From a virus: a DNA stretch of 60,809 bases. The notes below the pieces were generated by a model. It was not told where the DNA came from. It did not search any database and saw only the letters and a program-made list of their open reading frames with translations. Location of the stretch: IMG/VR virus record IMGVR_UViG_3300008262_000072, positions 1 through 60,809 of that record; one strand, 5' to 3'. This document shows positions 30,235 through 38,512 of the stretch, piece by piece (the stretch's first letter is position 1; the number at the start of each line of letters is the position of its first letter). The position numbers were made by a program, and so were the translations under genes.

Positions 30235-31076
30235 TTATAGGGGCATTTAAAAACTATAACTACGAACAAGTCAAACCTTGGATCGAATCTATTAATGAAT
30301 GTGGATTCAAAGGTGACAAAGTGCTGATTGCAATTGATGCATCAGAAGAAACAATATTAAAAATAACTAAAGCAGGTTTTACAGCCATAGCAGCAAAGTC
30401 TATGTCTGGTGCAATGTTTCATATGGAACGTTTCATTCACATCTATGACTACTTGAAGAAACATAATGGTGAGTATCGTTATGTTGTCAGTACCGATGTA
30501 CGTGATGTAATTTTTCAACTTGATCCGATGGAATACTTGTCACATGTACTAACAAATAATTCTGGTTATGATTTGATTGGTGTATCTGAATGTATACTAG
30601 TTAAAAATGAACATTGGAATCGTGACAACATTTTAAAATGTTTTGGTACATATTTCTATGAAGAAATTAAAGATTTCGAAGTATTAAACGTTGGTACATT
30701 GGCTGGTAAAGCACACATCATTTCTGACCTATGTGGTATGTTGTATCAATTGTCTTTGAATAGAGCGGATTGGGTTGCAGACCAAGCTGCATATAATATA
30801 CTGATGGGTTGGTTCCCATATATTGATTTGACATATATCAGTGGTTTAAATGATGGTTTTTGTTGCAACCTACATGTGACAAACAAACCAATTGAAAAAG
30901 ACCACTTTGCTCCATTCATTACAGAAAAACATCCAATATTTGAAGATGGTTTAATGAAAACTGGTGATGGTCAACCTTATTATATTGTTCACCAATATGA
31001 CCGAGATCCAGAATTGAAGAAATTTTATCATGATAAGTATAAGGTTGAAGAATTAATTACTTTTAGGACAACATAA
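30216..31076 (+). CDS. Putative glycosyltransferase
   Basis: 286 residues. VVSTDVRDVIFQLDPMEYLS carries a D-x-R-D type nucleotide-sugar site seen in a class of plant and phage glycosyltransferases, and LNVGTLAGKAHIISDLCGML follows as in those enzymes. Acceptor unknown. Sits between GT2 and HtrL-like enzymes, so it is likely part of one glycan pathway. Confidence 0.7.
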   Translation: MEQKDLIIGAFKNYNYEQVKPWIESINECGFKGDKVLIAIDASEETILKITKAGFTAIAAKSMSGAMFHMERFIHIYDYLKKHNGEYRYVVSTDVRDVIFQLDPMEYLSHVLTNNSGYDLIGVSECILVKNEHWNRDNILKCFGTYFYEEIKDFEVLNVGTLAGKAHIISDLCGMLYQLSLNRADWVADQAAYNILMGWFPYIDLTYISGLNDGFCCNLHVTNKPIEKDHFAPFITEKHPIFEDGLMKTGDGQPYYIVHQYDRDPELKKFYHDKYKVEELITFRTT

Positions 31077-31879
31077 TGATTACTATTGTTACTGCTTTTT
31101 ATGACATTGGTCGTGGAGAATGGACACCAGATAAAGGTCTACCACACTATCTACAAAGAACCACCGATACATACATTGAACGTTTCTCACACATGGCTCA
31201 AATGGAAAACGAAATGGTTGTATTTTCCACACCAGACATTATTGAGAAACTAAAACCTTTGCGTGGTGATAGACCAACAAAATTTGTTTCGTTTGATATT
31301 TTTAGTAAGTATGCAGACTTGATTAAAGATGTACATAACATCCAAAGAACTGATGCATTTCAAAATCTAATTGTTCCAGAACAACGAGCAAATCCAGAGT
31401 ATTGGAATGCACATTATGTGGTTGTTAACTTTCTCAAGTCTGTGTTTGTCAATCTGGCCATCAAACATAATATGGTCAGTAATGAACTGGTGTCTTGGTT
31501 GGATTTTGGTTACTGCCGCACAGCTGATAAAGTTCCTGCAAGTAAAAAATGGTCTTATGACTTTGATGTAAACAAGATGCATCTATTCAATTACAAAGAC
31601 TATGATAGCAAACCAATACATGAAATTATTGCAACAAATGATGTTTACATTCTTGGTGCAAAAATTGTTGGTGGTGTAACTGCATGGCCGAAATTTGAAT
31701 CTGCAATGAAAGAGAACTTAATTGAATTAGGTACAAATGGTTTGATTGACGATGACCAAACACTTATGTTAATGTCAACAATTAAATATCCAGAATTGTT
31801 TGAACTACATAAGATTCCGGACCACCAACTCGGACTTGATCCGTTTGTTATTTTTAGTGACTTTAATAAAGAGGTATAA
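31076..31879 (+). CDS. HtrL/YibB-type (WlaTC) glycosyltransferase
   Basis: 267 residues. The start ITIVTAFYDIGRGEW, later VSWLDFGYCRTADKVP and IIATNDVYILGAKIVGG match the HtrL_YibB family, a GT-A-like group encoded in LPS gene clusters. Likely adds a sugar to a surface or virion glycan (inference). Confidence 0.8.
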   Translation: MITIVTAFYDIGRGEWTPDKGLPHYLQRTTDTYIERFSHMAQMENEMVVFSTPDIIEKLKPLRGDRPTKFVSFDIFSKYADLIKDVHNIQRTDAFQNLIVPEQRANPEYWNAHYVVVNFLKSVFVNLAIKHNMVSNELVSWLDFGYCRTADKVPASKKWSYDFDVNKMHLFNYKDYDSKPIHEIIATNDVYILGAKIVGGVTAWPKFESAMKENLIELGTNGLIDDDQTLMLMSTIKYPELFELHKIPDHQLGLDPFVIFSDFNKEV

Positions 31880-31880
31880 T

Positions 31881-32444
31881 ATGAGTGATGTAATTAAATT
31901 TAATACTGAAACACAAGCATTTGGTGTTCAAAGAGCTCCAACCAAGTGTTCTGGTTATGGACTTGGCGAATTAACCAAAGGTATGAAAAAAGGATTGGAG
32001 ATTGGTTGTTCTGAGGCACACACCTCAAAGTTTCTTTTAGACACCAATCCAGAATTGACACTATATTCAATTGATCCGTATGTTGCATATACAGATTGGA
32101 ACGGTAATGTATTGAATGACCGAGAAGAATTCTTTCAACGTGTGACTAAAGAGATGGCAGTTTACGGTGACAGATTCGTTTTGATTAGGGATTTTTCAGA
32201 CAATGTTGTTGACAGGTTCAATGATGGAGAATTCGATTTCATCTTTATTGATGGTTTACATACTTACGAACAACTTACAAAAGATTGTCACAACTATTAT
32301 CCAAAAGTTAAAAAAGGTGGTATATTCTCTGGCCATGACTATCAAACTATTCCTGGTGTCAATAAAGCCGTTTGTGAATTTGCACCAACCAAAACAGACA
32401 AGGTTCTGACAACTGAATGTGATGTTTGGTATTGGTACAAATGA
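31881..32444 (+). CDS. SAM-dependent methyltransferase (class I)
   Basis: 187 residues from ATG 31881 with Shine-Dalgarno GAGGT. Motif I GLEIGCSEAHTSKFLL, acidic second strand LYSIDPYVAY, and FDFIFIDGLHTYEQLTKDCH plus GGIFSGHDY, the pattern of the Methyltransf_24 family that methylates sugars or small molecules. Context among glycosyltransferases suggests sugar methylation. Confidence 0.85.
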   Translation: MSDVIKFNTETQAFGVQRAPTKCSGYGLGELTKGMKKGLEIGCSEAHTSKFLLDTNPELTLYSIDPYVAYTDWNGNVLNDREEFFQRVTKEMAVYGDRFVLIRDFSDNVVDRFNDGEFDFIFIDGLHTYEQLTKDCHNYYPKVKKGGIFSGHDYQTIPGVNKAVCEFAPTKTDKVLTTECDVWYWYK

Positions 32445-33115
32445 AATCAATTTTTATAGTAACATCTTGTTTGATACCTGCAATTGGTGTCTTTAGTCCA
32501 GAAGAACGTCTGAAACAAACACTAGAAACTGTTGATTCTATTAGAAAAAAATCTCCAGATTCATTCATCGTACTTTCCGATGTATCAATACAATCATTGA
32601 CAGACAAGTATTCAGAACTTGTTTCTAAGGTTGACTTATTCTTAAATTTGAATCAGGTTGATTTTTTATTACACTTTACCAAAAACGGAATGAAAAGCCA
32701 AGGTGAATGTGCAATGATGCATGTTGTATTAGACTATCTAAAACAGAATTCGGATTTATTAGAAGGTGTTGACCGTGTATTTAAAATAACTGGTCGCCTA
32801 CAACTTGATGATGGTTTCGATATTAGTCAATATGATGGATTGAATGGTAAATATGTATTCAAAGAACGCATACCAACATGGATGAGTGAACCTGTTCACG
32901 GAGCAACTCATGTTTTTGATACTCGTTTGTGGTCAATGTGTACTTCTCTGGTAGATACACACCAGCTAGTGTTACAGGAAGTCTTTCCTTTATTAGGTCC
33001 TTTAGACTTGGAACACGCATATTACAGTATTATAGATAAAGAAAAAGTAGTAGAATTTGACCGAGTTCATTGCAAGGGTCAAGTGGCATCAACAGGTGAA
33101 TGGAAATTCGACTGA
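32441..33115 (+). CDS. Putative glycosyltransferase-like protein
   Basis: 224 residues from ATG 32441 (ATGA overlap). SIFIVTSCLIPAIGVFSPEE at the N-terminus and RVFKITGRLQLDDGFDIS in the middle resemble phage/bacterial glycosyltransferases with a KxxGR motif. No DxD is obvious. Last gene of the sugar island. Confidence 0.6.
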   Translation: MKSIFIVTSCLIPAIGVFSPEERLKQTLETVDSIRKKSPDSFIVLSDVSIQSLTDKYSELVSKVDLFLNLNQVDFLLHFTKNGMKSQGECAMMHVVLDYLKQNSDLLEGVDRVFKITGRLQLDDGFDISQYDGLNGKYVFKERIPTWMSEPVHGATHVFDTRLWSMCTSLVDTHQLVLQEVFPLLGPLDLEHAYYSIIDKEKVVEFDRVHCKGQVASTGEWKFD

Positions 33116-33144
33116 TTTTGAGTACTATATATCGAACCCAATAT

Positions 33145-33173
33145 TTGACAGATTTATGAATCTGTGATATAAT
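33145..33173 (+). promoter_or_regulatory. Sigma70-type promoter with palindrome in spacer
   Basis: TTGACA (33145-33150), 17-bp spacer, TATAAT (33168-33173). The spacer holds CAGATT-TATG-AATCTG (33149-33164), a possible operator. Confidence 0.75.
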
Positions 33174-33177
33174 CCAT

Positions 33178-33185
33178 TATAAATA
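33178..33185 (+). promoter_or_regulatory. T4-type late promoter octamer TATAAATA
   Basis: Exact match, five bases downstream of the sigma70-type -10 and about 45 bases before the first capsid-targeted gene. Confidence 0.65.
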
Positions 33186-33229
33186 ACCCTACGGACAACC
33201 AAAGTGTGTTGTAATTCAATAGGTAGACA

Positions 33230-34432
33230 ATGTTATCATTCAAAACTTTTTTAACAGAGCAAGAGGATCCTGAAGAAGGCGCCAGCCGTCAGATTAAACA
33301 CCTGACCCATGTGGAAGACCGACCTCTACAAACTGGTGAAAAAGGTGCTGCACATGCTATCAAGTCATTATCAGCTGCAGCAGAACACATTAAGGCAGGC
33401 AATAAAACCTCCGAACTAACGACAAAATATGATGGTTCACCAGCACTTGTTTATGGCCATCATCCAAAGACAGGTAAATTCTTTGTTGCATCCAAGTCTG
33501 CTTTCAACAAAACACCAAAGATTAATTACACACCAAAAGACGTAGATATGAACCACGGTCATGCACCTGGTCTTGCTGCAAAATTAAAAGATGCATTAAC
33601 ACATTTACCTAAGATTGCACCAAAACAAGGTGTATATCAAGGTGACATGATGTTCGGTACCGACAAAGAAGATAAGAAAAGTGAAAAGGGTGGTGGAACA
33701 TCCTTTCATCCTAATCCATCCGGTCTAACATATACTGCTCACGGAACACATGAAGGCTCAGTTAAGAAGGCGAAGATTGGTGTTGTAACACATCTATCAT
33801 ATCATGGTAAAGATGCAGCCAGTCTAAATGCATCACATGAAGTTGACCACGAAAACTTCAACAAACATTCAGATGTATTCTCTGTCGATCCAAGAATGGA
33901 CACATCAAAAGTACATTTTAGTCCGGAAGAACAAAAGAAATTCAGTAAACATATTGCAGATGCACAAGCAGTCCATGATACACATGGTGATGATATGTAT
34001 GCTGGTTCAAGCGCACACCACGGCATCGGCGGCGCCTTAGAGACATATATGAATCATACTGTTCGCACAGGCGAAGAAGCAAATCACAAGAACTTTAAGA
34101 ATTGGTTAGAAACCAAAAAGAACAAAGACATTGACAAACTCAAAGTCGAGAAGAATAAGAAAGCCAAACAAGCAGACCTAAAAGATGAGTTAGGTAAGAT
34201 TGAACGAAACAAGAAACACTACAACAATCTTTTCAAAATGCATGGTCACTTGCAGGCAGCTAAAGATACACTCATTGGTGTTATGAATCAACACCAAGAA
34301 TTCCAACACACACACGGCGGCGAATCTGCGAATCCTGAAGGATATGTTTTCCATCACGGCAAAGAATCTGATAAATTCGTTAATCGTGCGGAATTCTCAC
34401 GTAGAAATTTTGCTGGAATAAGAAACATATGA
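33230..34432 (+). CDS. Capsid-targeted nucleotidyltransferase/ligase-like protein
   Basis: 400 residues. Residues 1-10 (MLSFKTFLTE) resemble the T4 internal-protein capsid-targeting sequence (IPIII MKTYQEFIAE). Next comes TKYDGSPALVYG (about 65-76), the K-x-DG motif I of the covalent nucleotidyltransferase/ligase superfamily, then FFVASKSAF, VYQGDMMF and, near the end, PEGYVFH (motif IV-like) and a late Lys-rich KESDKFVNR. This fits the phage DUF6267 group. An RNA- or DNA-ligase or end-modifying activity is inferred. Rich in His/Lys/Thr. Confidence 0.65.
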   Translation: MLSFKTFLTEQEDPEEGASRQIKHLTHVEDRPLQTGEKGAAHAIKSLSAAAEHIKAGNKTSELTTKYDGSPALVYGHHPKTGKFFVASKSAFNKTPKINYTPKDVDMNHGHAPGLAAKLKDALTHLPKIAPKQGVYQGDMMFGTDKEDKKSEKGGGTSFHPNPSGLTYTAHGTHEGSVKKAKIGVVTHLSYHGKDAASLNASHEVDHENFNKHSDVFSVDPRMDTSKVHFSPEEQKKFSKHIADAQAVHDTHGDDMYAGSSAHHGIGGALETYMNHTVRTGEEANHKNFKNWLETKKNKDIDKLKVEKNKKAKQADLKDELGKIERNKKHYNNLFKMHGHLQAAKDTLIGVMNQHQEFQHTHGGESANPEGYVFHHGKESDKFVNRAEFSRRNFAGIRNI

Positions 34433-36204
34433 AAAAGTTTTTAGAAAAATTACACGAAGATGCACAGACCCACACACCTGTGGTTATGGCATTTGGTCGA
34501 ATGAACCCACCAACTATTGGTCACGAAAAACTGGTCAATAGAGTCACACAGTTAGCCAAAGATTATAAAGCACCACACCACATTATTGTGTCACATTCTA
34601 TGGATGCAAAGAAGAATCCATTGGAACTTGCAAGTAAAATTAAACACGCAAAGAGATTCTTTCCAGGTGCGAACATAACTGGTTCAAGTAAAGAGAAACC
34701 AACATTCTTACAACATGCAGCTGCACTACATGCGGCTGGACATGACCACTTGGTGATGGTTGCTGGTTCAGACCGTATTCCAGAATATGAACAAAAGTTA
34801 AATCAATATAATGGTGAAGGTCCAGGTAAATTATTCAACTTCAAAAAGATTGAAGTGAAGTCTGCTGGTCAACGTGATCCAGATGCCGAAGGTGCAGAAG
34901 GTATGTCAGCATCCAAAATGCGTGAACATGCAAAGAGTGGAGATTTCAATTCTTTCCGCCAAGGTGTTCCATCACACGTTCCAGATAATCACGCTAGAGC
35001 ATTGTTTCGTGATGTTCGTAAAGGCATGGGATTGAATGAAGATTTCAACCGTGGTCTGTTTAAAGCCATCTTTGTGACTGGCGGACCTGGTTCAGGTAAA
35101 GACATTATCATCCGTGAAGCGATTGCAGAATCAAAAGCAGTCGAGTTAAATTCTGTGCAAGCATTTGACTTATTGATGGACAAACAAAAGTTGTCTGAAA
35201 AAACAAATGACTACCGTAGAGAAGCAATTCGCAACCGTGGTCCACTAATCATCAATGGTCCTGCTGACGACCACACAAGAATGATTACCATTAGAGAAGA
35301 ACTAGAAGAATTTGGTTATGAAACCGCTATGGTGTTTGTTGATACAACCAACGAAGCCAGTAAAGAACGTAATGAGAAGTTGAACAAATCAATTTCCGAA
35401 TCAATCAGATATGATAAGTGGCAACTTGCACAAACTTCAAAAGAAGCATATCGCCAGAATTTTTCCAATTTTATAAATTTCAATAATAGTTCCACTTTCG
35501 AAGAAATTCAAGAGGATATTACTGACACTTACGGAGAAATAAATAGGTTCATCGAGGACAAAAATTACAATGAAATTGCGTTCTCTTGGTTGGAAAGTCG
35601 TGGTAAAATTAGTATCACATCATTATTTAAGGAAAATGAAAATGTTAAGAAAAATTCTAGATTTTTTGAAAGTTACAAAACCAAGCGCACCAGCGGCACC
35701 AGTGGAAGTCCAAGTCTCAACACCGGAACCGGTCCAAGAGCAGAAGGTCCAGGAAGTGAACTCCCAGATAATCGTGCAGGAGACAGTAACGCCGACAACA
35801 TCAAGTGGGACGGAAACAAAAAACGTGGCGGATACACCTTCAGAACCTACACCGAAGAAAGCCCCAGCCTCAAAGTCAACCCAATCCCCAAAGAAAACAA
35901 CTTCTCCAAGGACAAAGAAAAAGTAAAGCGTAATCGTTTTACTGATGCACCAACTGTCAATCAACGTATGAGAAATATTACAACAGTTGGTCCAGAATTT
36001 GATACACGCCAACAGGGAACAGTATACCCTATGTCTGGTCTAGGCGATGTAACATATAGAGAGTCTTACAATAATCCAGCTGATACCGAAATGGGTGTTA
36101 GTGGTGTTTTGGGTGGTGCAACAAATAAGGAACCTATGGAAAATCCAAGAGACAAGTTTGGTTCAAGTTCTCTAAAGAATTCTCTAAAGAAGAAAAAGAA
36201 ATGA
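34429..36204 (+). CDS. Capsid-targeted nucleotidylyltransferase-kinase fusion (NadM/NadR-like)
   Basis: 591 residues. N-terminal MKKFLEKLHE is a possible capsid-targeting tag. Domain 1 (about 17-205): FGRMNPPTIGHEKLV (HIGH-type motif) and MSASKMREHAK (ISxxSxxR-type motif) of nucleotidylyltransferases such as NMN adenylyltransferase. Domain 2 (about 212-400): P-loop FVTGGPGSGKD of a kinase. The tail (about 420-591) is low-complexity and Lys-rich. NadR has the same two activities, so NAD+ synthesis is one possibility; other small-molecule substrates remain open. Confidence 0.65.
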   Translation: MKKFLEKLHEDAQTHTPVVMAFGRMNPPTIGHEKLVNRVTQLAKDYKAPHHIIVSHSMDAKKNPLELASKIKHAKRFFPGANITGSSKEKPTFLQHAAALHAAGHDHLVMVAGSDRIPEYEQKLNQYNGEGPGKLFNFKKIEVKSAGQRDPDAEGAEGMSASKMREHAKSGDFNSFRQGVPSHVPDNHARALFRDVRKGMGLNEDFNRGLFKAIFVTGGPGSGKDIIIREAIAESKAVELNSVQAFDLLMDKQKLSEKTNDYRREAIRNRGPLIINGPADDHTRMITIREELEEFGYETAMVFVDTTNEASKERNEKLNKSISESIRYDKWQLAQTSKEAYRQNFSNFINFNNSSTFEEIQEDITDTYGEINRFIEDKNYNEIAFSWLESRGKISITSLFKENENVKKNSRFFESYKTKRTSGTSGSPSLNTGTGPRAEGPGSELPDNRAGDSNADNIKWDGNKKRGGYTFRTYTEESPSLKVNPIPKENNFSKDKEKVKRNRFTDAPTVNQRMRNITTVGPEFDTRQQGTVYPMSGLGDVTYRESYNNPADTEMGVSGVLGGATNKEPMENPRDKFGSSSLKNSLKKKKK

Positions 36205-36413
36205 AAAAATTCACAGAATTCGTAAAAGAATCCACAAAAGAAACTGAACACCACGATGCTCAGGAAATCAAACGTCAAAAGGCACACTTGATGGACAAAG
36301 CTAAAGAGTATGGTGACCAAGCACAAAAAGAAAAACATTTCGGTCATGGTGGCGCCGCACAAGCAAAAGGTGAGACTATGGCTGCAGCTGCAAAAAACAT
36401 TAAAGGAGAGTAA
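36201..36413 (+). CDS. Small capsid-targeted internal-protein-like
   Basis: 70 residues. MKKFTEFVKE matches the T4 internal-protein targeting pattern (MKTYQEFIAE); the rest is charged, helical and Lys/His/Ala-rich, as T4 internal proteins are. Probably packaged in the head and trimmed by the prohead protease. Overlaps the previous stop (ATGA). Confidence 0.6.
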   Translation: MKKFTEFVKESTKETEHHDAQEIKRQKAHLMDKAKEYGDQAQKEKHFGHGGAAQAKGETMAAAAKNIKGE

Positions 36414-36414
36414 C

Positions 36415-36906
36415 ATGATAGACTTAAAAAAGAACGATGCACTTGCTGATGCGGTAAAAGAAATTTTACAGCAAGAAGCTTTAAAAGGTAATCAACACGA
36501 AATTGATAAAAATAAGAACAATAAAGTTGATGCACACGATTTCAAAATTCTTCGTGGTGAAAAGAAAGCAGTTAAAAAAGAAGAAGTTGAAACCGTTGAA
36601 GAAGGTCTTAAAGATATTGCCAAGAAAGCTTTCAAAGCTTTGACTGGTGGTTCAGATGAAGACCAACTTAAAGCACTACAGAAAAGAGCTGGTGCACCAG
36701 TAACTGGTAAAAAACCAGAACCAAAAAAAGAAGAAGTTGAAGTTTCAACCCAAAAAACTTTGAAGCAATTCAGAGAAAATGCATTTGACTGGAAAAAGAA
36801 ACCAGAACCACAACCAAATGGCGGTTCAGGTGTAAAACAAGGTTCACGTTATGGTGGTTCTAAACAGAAAGATAAACCAGAACAGGAAACAGACGAAAAA
36901 AAGTAA
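36415..36906 (+). CDS. Charged virion-type protein with EF-hand-like loop (0-frame product)
   Basis: 163 residues from ATG 36415 (Shine-Dalgarno AAAGGAGAG). EIDKNKNNKVDAHDFKILRG reads as a calcium-binding EF-hand-like loop (D-x-N-x-N-x-x-x-x-x-x-D). C-terminal half is Lys/Pro/Glu-rich. The last codons form A-AAA-AAG directly before TAA; a -1 shift there would add 49 residues (see 36897-36947 and 36903-37052). Confidence 0.75.
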   Translation: MIDLKKNDALADAVKEILQQEALKGNQHEIDKNKNNKVDAHDFKILRGEKKAVKKEEVETVEEGLKDIAKKAFKALTGGSDEDQLKALQKRAGAPVTGKKPEPKKEEVEVSTQKTLKQFRENAFDWKKKPEPQPNGGSGVKQGSRYGGSKQKDKPEQETDEKK

Positions 36907-36947
36907 ATGAGGCAAAAGGACCAACCAGTCAGGAAGACGGACCTTTT
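36897..36947 (+). promoter_or_regulatory. Candidate programmed -1 ribosomal frameshift signal
   Basis: Heptamer A-AAA-AAG (36897-36903), in the correct zero-frame register, immediately before TAA. SD-like AGGA at 36884-36887, 9 bases upstream. Ten bases downstream a hairpin AAAAGG/CCTTTT (36914-36919 with 36942-36947) with inner CC-GTC/GAC-GG. This is the same three-part layout as E. coli dnaX. Confidence 0.6.
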
Positions 36948-37052
36948 GTCTCTAGTATTAATGATACACATGATTTGAAGCCATTGAACCACGCAAGGTA
37001 CTTGGCTAAAAAATCTTTAAATAGAGTTCAAAAAGAAATGATGAACAAATAA
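36903..37052 (+). CDS. -1 frame extension of the 36415 protein
   Basis: Open -1 reading frame of 49 codons from the slippery site to TAA 37050-37052: starts VNEAKGPTSQEDGPFVSSIN and ends LAKKSLNRVQKEMMNK. It has no ATG or GTG near its beginning, so independent initiation is unlikely. It would be made as a 212-residue fusion by -1 frameshifting. A genuine indel is the alternative. Confidence 0.55.
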   Translation, partial: VNEAKGPTSQEDGPFVSSINDTHDLKPLNHARYLAKKSLNRVQKEMMNK

Positions 37053-37061
37053 GGCACAATA

Positions 37062-38477
37062 ATGAGCAAAGCACAAACATTAAAATCTATAGTTAAAAGG
37101 GGGGGTGCAGAAAAGCCTTCTTTTGGAACCAATCCTTGGGATCCATGGTCCGCAAAAGCAAATATTGCGGAAGATGCTGCTTTGGATCAATATTTGACCT
37201 CTAGAGGTATCAATCCGAAACACGTTTCTAAAGACCAGAAGGTTGCACATTCCAAGATGGGTCAATTCCTAAAATGGAAAAGAGACCACATGTCTGAAGC
37301 TGTAGACAGGAAAGATACAATTGTTTTTGACATTCCTTTATTGATTCGTGTGTTAGAATTTGCTCGTGAAGAATTGAAATCAGACGTATTACTACACAAA
37401 ATGGTAGAAAGATTGATTTCTATCCGTGGTAAGGGAACATTGACAATGAACCAATATGGCAAGATTGTCAAAGAAGAAGCTGAATCTTTAGGTGAATCTT
37501 TTCCTGAATATGGTGAAAGAGCCAATAAACTTTTAAAAAGAAGTCATGAACTGTATGATAAATCTCGTTCAGAACCAGACGCTTCAAAGAAAAAAGAAAT
37601 GGTTTCTAAGTCAACAAGAGCTCATGGTATTTTTATGAAAGCCAAAGAAAAACACATGAGTCGTCATCCTGAAGATGCAGAATCTTTACGAAACAAAACA
37701 ATGTCTGGTGCAAGCAAAGATTATGAAGGTGGTAAAAAATGGACTGGCGATTCTGTTGAACATCCGGAAGACACTAGTGTTATTTCTGAAATCAGCAGTG
37801 CAACTTTGGATAGTTACAAAGAGAAGGCCAAGAAGTCAGCTGATGATTTGTCAGCAAAAGGTGAATATAGAAAATCTACAAACCGCTGGTCTAACATTAT
37901 GAAGGCTACTGGTAAACAGATTGATAAGACAACTGCCAGCATTAAGAAGTCTTTGAACAAGGAAGAAACTGTTTCAGAGGTTGCACCTCCAGGATTTGAG
38001 GGTACCGTCAAGGCCATGAAAAAACATAAGGATATTGATAATCCTTATGCGCTCGCATGGTCAATGAAGAACAAAGGTTACAAGTCACATAAGAAGGCTG
38101 ACGGAACACCAAAGAATGAAAACTTTCAGGATCCAATGGCCGCATCATCAATGCCTAATGACGGTGCAAATAGTCCTGATGATGTTGAACAACCAAAGAA
38201 TAAAAAGTTAATTCAAATGTCTAAGTCTGCTCGAATCATTAAAAACCTTTATAAAAAGAAGGGTATGAAAGAGGAGATTTATGACCACGAAAAGGAAGAT
38301 AAATCTGTTGCATCTTCTGGTAAAAAACCAAAAATGCAAAAGATAAGTACTGGTTTAGAAGAACCACAAGCCGCAGCGGTATTAACAGGCGGTACCACCA
38401 TGACTGGTGAAAAGAGAGATACCATCGAAATCGACCCTATGATGAAGATGCGTAAACCAATTTCTGGAAAAAGATAA
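37062..38477 (+). CDS. Large virion-associated/internal-head-type protein
   Basis: 471 residues, charged, mostly helical. Conserved segments of T4-like phage virion proteins: DQYLTSRGINPKHVSKDQKV followed by AHSKMGQFLKWKRDH (about 42-78), and NPYALAWSMKNKGYKSHKK (about 325-343). N-terminal part contains a run of seven G bases (37100-37106) that could mark a sequencing-sensitive site, but the frame is open throughout. No enzyme motif seen. Confidence 0.65.
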   Translation: MSKAQTLKSIVKRGGAEKPSFGTNPWDPWSAKANIAEDAALDQYLTSRGINPKHVSKDQKVAHSKMGQFLKWKRDHMSEAVDRKDTIVFDIPLLIRVLEFAREELKSDVLLHKMVERLISIRGKGTLTMNQYGKIVKEEAESLGESFPEYGERANKLLKRSHELYDKSRSEPDASKKKEMVSKSTRAHGIFMKAKEKHMSRHPEDAESLRNKTMSGASKDYEGGKKWTGDSVEHPEDTSVISEISSATLDSYKEKAKKSADDLSAKGEYRKSTNRWSNIMKATGKQIDKTTASIKKSLNKEETVSEVAPPGFEGTVKAMKKHKDIDNPYALAWSMKNKGYKSHKKADGTPKNENFQDPMAASSMPNDGANSPDDVEQPKNKKLIQMSKSARIIKNLYKKKGMKEEIYDHEKEDKSVASSGKKPKMQKISTGLEEPQAAAVLTGGTTMTGEKRDTIEIDPMMKMRKPISGKR

Positions 38478-38480
38478 ATA
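38473..38480 (+). promoter_or_regulatory. T4-type late promoter octamer (GATAAATA)
   Basis: GATAAATA at the very end of the preceding gene, 33 bases before the Ig-like structural gene with Shine-Dalgarno AAGGAG. Confidence 0.55.
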
Positions 38481-38512
38481 CAAAGATAACCCTCGGTTAA
38501 AAGGAGAATAAA

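Noticed and set aside
37095-37110. Run of seven G as a frameshift or error site
   Set aside because: The reading frame is open and protein-like on both sides, so no correction is needed.
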